From Acidimicrobiia bacterium (GTDB taxonomy: Bacteria > Actinomycetota > Acidimicrobiia > IMCC26256 > JAENVU01): a stretch of 7,280 nucleotides of DNA. A model generated the notes under the pieces. That model did no database searches. It saw only the letters and a program-made list of their open reading frames with translations, and had not been told where the DNA came from. Below are positions 4,070-7,280 of this stretch, in pieces (position 1 is the stretch's first letter; every line of letters begins with the position of its first letter). Position numbers and translations under genes: made by a program. Where the stretch lies: NCBI GenBank assembly GCA_016650415.1, contig JAENVU010000204.1, positions 1-7,280 of the forward strand. The letters are read 5' to 3'.

Positions 4070-6757
4070 CTACTTGGCCTCGGCCCAGCTGGGGCCGAAG
4101 CCCATGTCGACGACCAGCGGGACGTTGAGTTCGATCGCGCCCTCCATCGCGGTGCGCACGACCGGCTCGATCGCCTCGCGTTCGGCCGTCGGTACTTCGA
4201 AGACGAGCTCGTCGTGCACGGTCAGGATCATCCGGGTCGCGAAGTCGCCGTCTCGGAGCGCGCGGTCCATGCGGATCATCGCCACCTTGAAGATGTCGGC
4301 CGCGGAACCCTGTACCGGCGCGTTCTGGGCCATCCGCTCCCCCATCTGGCGGATGCGGAAGTTGTCGGACGCGAGTTCGGTGATCTGGCGCCGTCGGCCG
4401 AGGATGGTGGTCGTGTAGCCGCGCGATTTCGCTTCCTCGATCGTGCGATCCATGTAGGCGTGCACGTTCGGGAACGACTCGAAGTAGGCGTCGAGGATCT
4501 CTCTGGCCTGGTCGGTCGGGATGTCGAGTCGCTGGCCCAGGCCGTAGGCCTCCATGCCGTACGCCAAGCCGTAGTTCACGACCTTGGCGAACCGCCGTTG
4601 GAAGTCGTCGACCTTCGCTTCGTCCACGTGGAAGACCTTCGACGCGGTGATGGTGTGGACATCGGCGCCGCGATTGAAGGCGTCGACCAGGCCCGGGTCC
4701 TCGGCAAGGTGGGCGAGGATCCGGAGTTCGATCTGCGAGTAGTCGGCCGTGAGGAGACCGCATCCCTCGTCGGCGACGAACGCCCTCCGAAGCTCGCGCC
4801 CTTCCTCGGTCCGGACCGGGATGTTCTGGAGGTTCGGGTTCTCGCTCGAAATGCGACCGGTGGTGGTGGCGATCTGGTTGAACGTCGCGTGGATCCGACC
4901 GTCGTCCTGAATCAGCCGGGGCAACGCTTCGGCGTAGGTGTTGCGAAGCTTCTCGACCTCCCGGTACTTCAGGAGATCGGCCAGGATCGGATGGTCACCG
5001 GCGGCCGCCATCTTCTGCAGCGAATCGGCGTCGGTCGATGGCCCGGTCTTGGTGCGCTTCACCGGCGTGAGTTCGAGCACCTCGAACAGGATGCGGCGCA
5101 GTTGCGGGACCGAGTTGACGACGAACGGCTCCCCCGCGTGGGCGTGAATCTTGGTTTCGAGTTCGTCGCAGCGCTTTTGGAGATCGGCGCGCATGTGATC
5201 GAGAAACTCACGATCGACGCGGATGCCGGCGGTTTCCATCTCGGCCAGGACGCCGACGAGCGGTCGTTCGACGTCGGTGTAGAGGTCCCACAGCTCGCGT
5301 GATTCGAGGACCGATCGCAGCTCATCGCCGAGTCGGAACACCGCGACCGCCTGGCGGCCGGCATCGTCGACCGACGCGTCGCCGTCGAGGTCGAGCGTGC
5401 CCTCGGTCGCGGCGCGGTCGGGCGAGATCAGCTCGATGCCACAGAAGCGACCGACGAGATCGCCGAGGTCGTACTTCCCTTCGCCGGGATCGACCAGGTA
5501 GGCCATGACGGCGGTATCGAGATCAAGGGTCGCGATCTCGGTGCCGGCAGACCGGATGATGCCGTGCATGAGTTCCTTGGCCCGGTGGGCGGCGATGGGC
5601 GGTCCCCCCGCGCTGAACAGGCGCGACCAGCTCGGCGCGAGTTGCTCGTTCCGGATCAGATCTTCGGGGACGTAGGTGACGGCATCGCTGGTCGCGATCG
5701 CGATTCCCTTGAGCCCGCCGATCCCCGGCGTCCCCAACCAGTCGACATCGATGGCGTACCGCTCACCGCGTGCGCAGAGTTGCTCGACGAGTTCGGTGAC
5801 CGCCGCAACGTCCGGCGTCCGCACCACCTCGACGTCCAGCGTCTCTCCGGCCTCGGCTTCGGCCGCCTCGCTCTCGCCCAGCGCCTCGAGCAACCGCGGG
5901 TACAGCGTGCGGAACTCGAGTTGGTAGAAGAGTTCCTTGACCGCCTCCTGATCCCATCCACCGATCTGCAGCGCGTCGACGGCGAGATCGATCGGAACAT
6001 CGCGTCGCAGAATCGACATCGTGCGGTTGTGGAAGACCTGCTCGCGTGCTTCGCCGAGGTTCTGGCGTTGCTTCGGCGGGAGCTCGTCGAGATGGTCGAA
6101 GATCCCTTCGAGGGTGCCGTACGCGTTGACGAGCTTGGCGGCCGTCTTCTCACCGATGCCCGGCACCCCGGGCAGGTTGTCGCTCGTATCGCCCCGGAGC
6201 GCCGCGTACTCGGGATCTTGGGCCGGCGTGACGCCGGTGCGTTCCGCGATCCCGGCCTCGTCGTAGAGCGCGTAGTCGGAGACGCCGCGCTTGTTGTAGA
6301 GGACGCGCACATGAGGGTCGCGGACGAGCTGGTACGAGTCGCGGTCGCCGGTGACAATGATGACGTCGATCCCGTCGGCGGCGGCGCGCTCGGCGAGGGT
6401 CGCGATCACGTCGTCGGCCTCGATGCCGTCGATCTCGACGATCGGCACCTTGAGGGTCTCGAGCACCTGATGGATCAGGGGCAATTGCGACTTGAAGAGG
6501 TCGGGCGTTTCCTTGCGGCCGGCCTTGTAGGTCGCGTCCATCTCCTTGCGAAACGTGGGCGCGGCCGTGTCGAAGGCGACGCCGAGATGATCCGGACGCT
6601 CGTCGCCGACGACCTTGATCAACATCGACGTGAAGCCGTAGACCGCGTTGGTCACCTGGCCCGAGGAGGTCGCGAGGTCGGTGGGGAGTGCGTAGAACGC
6701 CCGGTACGCGAGTGAGTGGCCGTCGAGCAGCAGCAGCTTGCTCACCGGCGCGCTCAC
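4070..6757 (-). CDS. polA: DNA polymerase I
   Basis: The product is 895 residues in three domains. The 5' nuclease (about 1-290) keeps its metal ligands: Asp12, Asp63, E113-A-D115-D116, D138-R-D140, D190-x-x-D193, and the G-V-P-G-I-G-E-K-T-A helix-hairpin-helix at 197-206. The middle domain (about 310-490) resembles a 3'-5' exonuclease but lacks its active site. The polymerase domain (about 495-895) has motif A D672-Y-S-Q-I-E-L-R, motif B with R721, K725, Tyr729 and Tyr733, and motif C V-H-D849-E-L. The enzyme fills gaps and removes RNA primers. The GTG start (6755-6757) overlaps the TGA of the upstream response-regulator gene by 4 bp (GTGA), so translation is probably coupled. A GTG four codons later would remove the overlap and is the alternative start. 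Confidence 0.98.
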   Translation of the reverse strand: MSAPVSKLLLLDGHSLAYRAFYALPTDLATSSGQVTNAVYGFTSMLIKVVGDERPDHLGVAFDTAAPTFRKEMDATYKAGRKETPDLFKSQLPLIHQVLETLKVPIVEIDGIEADDVIATLAERAAADGIDVIIVTGDRDSYQLVRDPHVRVLYNKRGVSDYALYDEAGIAERTGVTPAQDPEYAALRGDTSDNLPGVPGIGEKTAAKLVNAYGTLEGIFDHLDELPPKQRQNLGEAREQVFHNRTMSILRRDVPIDLAVDALQIGGWDQEAVKELFYQLEFRTLYPRLLEALGESEAAEAEAGETLDVEVVRTPDVAAVTELVEQLCARGERYAIDVDWLGTPGIGGLKGIAIATSDAVTYVPEDLIRNEQLAPSWSRLFSAGGPPIAAHRAKELMHGIIRSAGTEIATLDLDTAVMAYLVDPGEGKYDLGDLVGRFCGIELISPDRAATEGTLDLDGDASVDDAGRQAVAVFRLGDELRSVLESRELWDLYTDVERPLVGVLAEMETAGIRVDREFLDHMRADLQKRCDELETKIHAHAGEPFVVNSVPQLRRILFEVLELTPVKRTKTGPSTDADSLQKMAAAGDHPILADLLKYREVEKLRNTYAEALPRLIQDDGRIHATFNQIATTTGRISSENPNLQNIPVRTEEGRELRRAFVADEGCGLLTADYSQIELRILAHLAEDPGLVDAFNRGADVHTITASKVFHVDEAKVDDFQRRFAKVVNYGLAYGMEAYGLGQRLDIPTDQAREILDAYFESFPNVHAYMDRTIEEAKSRGYTTTILGRRRQITELASDNFRIRQMGERMAQNAPVQGSAADIFKVAMIRMDRALRDGDFATRMILTVHDELVFEVPTAEREAIEPVVRTAMEGAIELNVPLVVDMGFGPSWAEAK

Positions 6758-7280
6758 GCGGCGCTGGGCGGTGCGAGTTCGCCGGCGATGACGAGCGCCG
6801 CGATCTCGTGGACCTTCGTACGTCGGTTCATCGCCTCGGTCTGAAGGAACCGCCAGGACTCGGCCTCACTCATTCCGTGCTTGTCCATCAGGACACCCTT
6901 GGCGCGGTCGATCGTCTTGCGGGCTTCGAGCCGCTCGGCGAGGTCGGTGACTTCGGCTTCAAGGCTCGTCAGCTCGGAGTGACGGCCGAGCGCGACTTCG
7001 ATGGCGGGGATGAGATCGCTCTTCTGGAACGGCTTGACGATGTAGCTCATGGCGCCCGCGTCGCGCGCCTGCTCGACGAGATCACGTTGGGAGAACGCCG
7101 TGAGGATGAGCACCGCGGCCAAACGGTCCTCGGTGATCTGGCGGGCCGCCGACAGGCCGTCGAGTCCGGGCATCTTGATGTCGAGGATGGCGAGGTCGGG
7201 CCTCACGCTTCGGACCAGCTCGACGGCTTCGTCGCCGCGTCCGGTTTCGCCCACGACCTCGAAGCCCTCCCCCCCGAGGA
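6754..7280 (-). CDS. pdtaR: ANTAR-domain response regulator, PdtaR type (5' end outside window)
   Basis: 174 codons are visible and the frame stays open to the right edge, so the annotated start lies outside the window. The receiver domain shows the phosphoacceptor Asp at visible residue 33 (L-D-I-K-M-P-G-L-D-G), then L-T-A-F-S-Q-R-D-L-V-E-Q-A-R-D-A-G-A-M and the conserved Lys in V-K-P-F. The first acidic pocket is missing because of the edge. A coiled-coil linker leads to the C-terminal ANTAR domain (I-D-R-A-K-G-V-L-M-D-K-H-G-M-S-E-A-E and A-M-N-R-R-T). The sequence closely follows M. tuberculosis PdtaR (Rv1626), which is phosphorylated by the histidine kinase PdtaS and binds structured RNA to control termination or translation. 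A GTG at 7252-7254 would give a broken receiver and is not the true start. polA follows with a 4-bp overlap. Confidence 0.93.
   Translation of the reverse strand, partial: LGGEGFEVVGETGRGDEAVELVRSVRPDLAILDIKMPGLDGLSAARQITEDRLAAVLILTAFSQRDLVEQARDAGAMSYIVKPFQKSDLIPAIEVALGRHSELTSLEAEVTDLAERLEARKTIDRAKGVLMDKHGMSEAESWRFLQTEAMNRRTKVHEIAALVIAGELAPPSAA

Noticed and set aside
4043..5302. 419-codon plus-strand open frame inside polA
   Set aside because: It lies fully antisense to conserved PolA motifs and its product is a low-complexity Arg/Val/Asp mix; the same holds for the open frame at 5564-6715.

Overview
The window comes from a high-GC actinobacterium. The layout, codon bias and a TAGGGT-type leaderless promoter fit Acidimicrobiia (Ilumatobacter-like), but that placement is an inference. 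Most genes lie on the minus strand, so transcription runs from high to low coordinates. The backbone follows a known actinobacterial order, also seen around Mycobacterium tuberculosis Rv1626, Rv1629 and Rv1630: an ANTAR response regulator (PdtaR type, 6754-7280, cut by the right edge), then DNA polymerase I (polA, 4070-6757), then what I infer to be ribosomal protein S1 (rpsA, 1-118, cut by the left edge).

The interval between polA and rpsA, about 3.95 kb, holds small accessory genes. Directly behind polA is a RibD_C/dihydrofolate-reductase-like protein (3490-4050, 19-bp gap). It is followed by the only convincing plus-strand gene, a lipoprotein of unknown function with a leaderless promoter (2958-3470). 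Back on the minus strand come a SnoaL-like protein (2367-2813), a methyltransferase 5' relic (2140-2265), a small 87-residue protein (1785-2048), a second methyltransferase relic (1579-1689), a GNAT acetyltransferase (1021-1527) and an intact SAM-dependent methyltransferase (211-960).

The most unusual structure is the threefold recurrence of the 5' end of this methyltransferase gene, with starts at 960, 1689 and 2265. Only the copy nearest rpsA is complete. The other two stop after 36 and 41 codons, and an unrelated small gene occupies the place where the methyltransferase body would be. This looks like a decayed tandem family, or a site where short genes have repeatedly entered. I see no integrase, transposase, CRISPR array, tRNA or rRNA.

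The backbone genes serve signalling and RNA-level regulation (PdtaR), DNA repair and Okazaki-fragment processing (PolA), and translation (S1). The accessory genes look like independent small-molecule enzymes. Nothing visible ties them into one pathway, and I cannot claim a new defined system.
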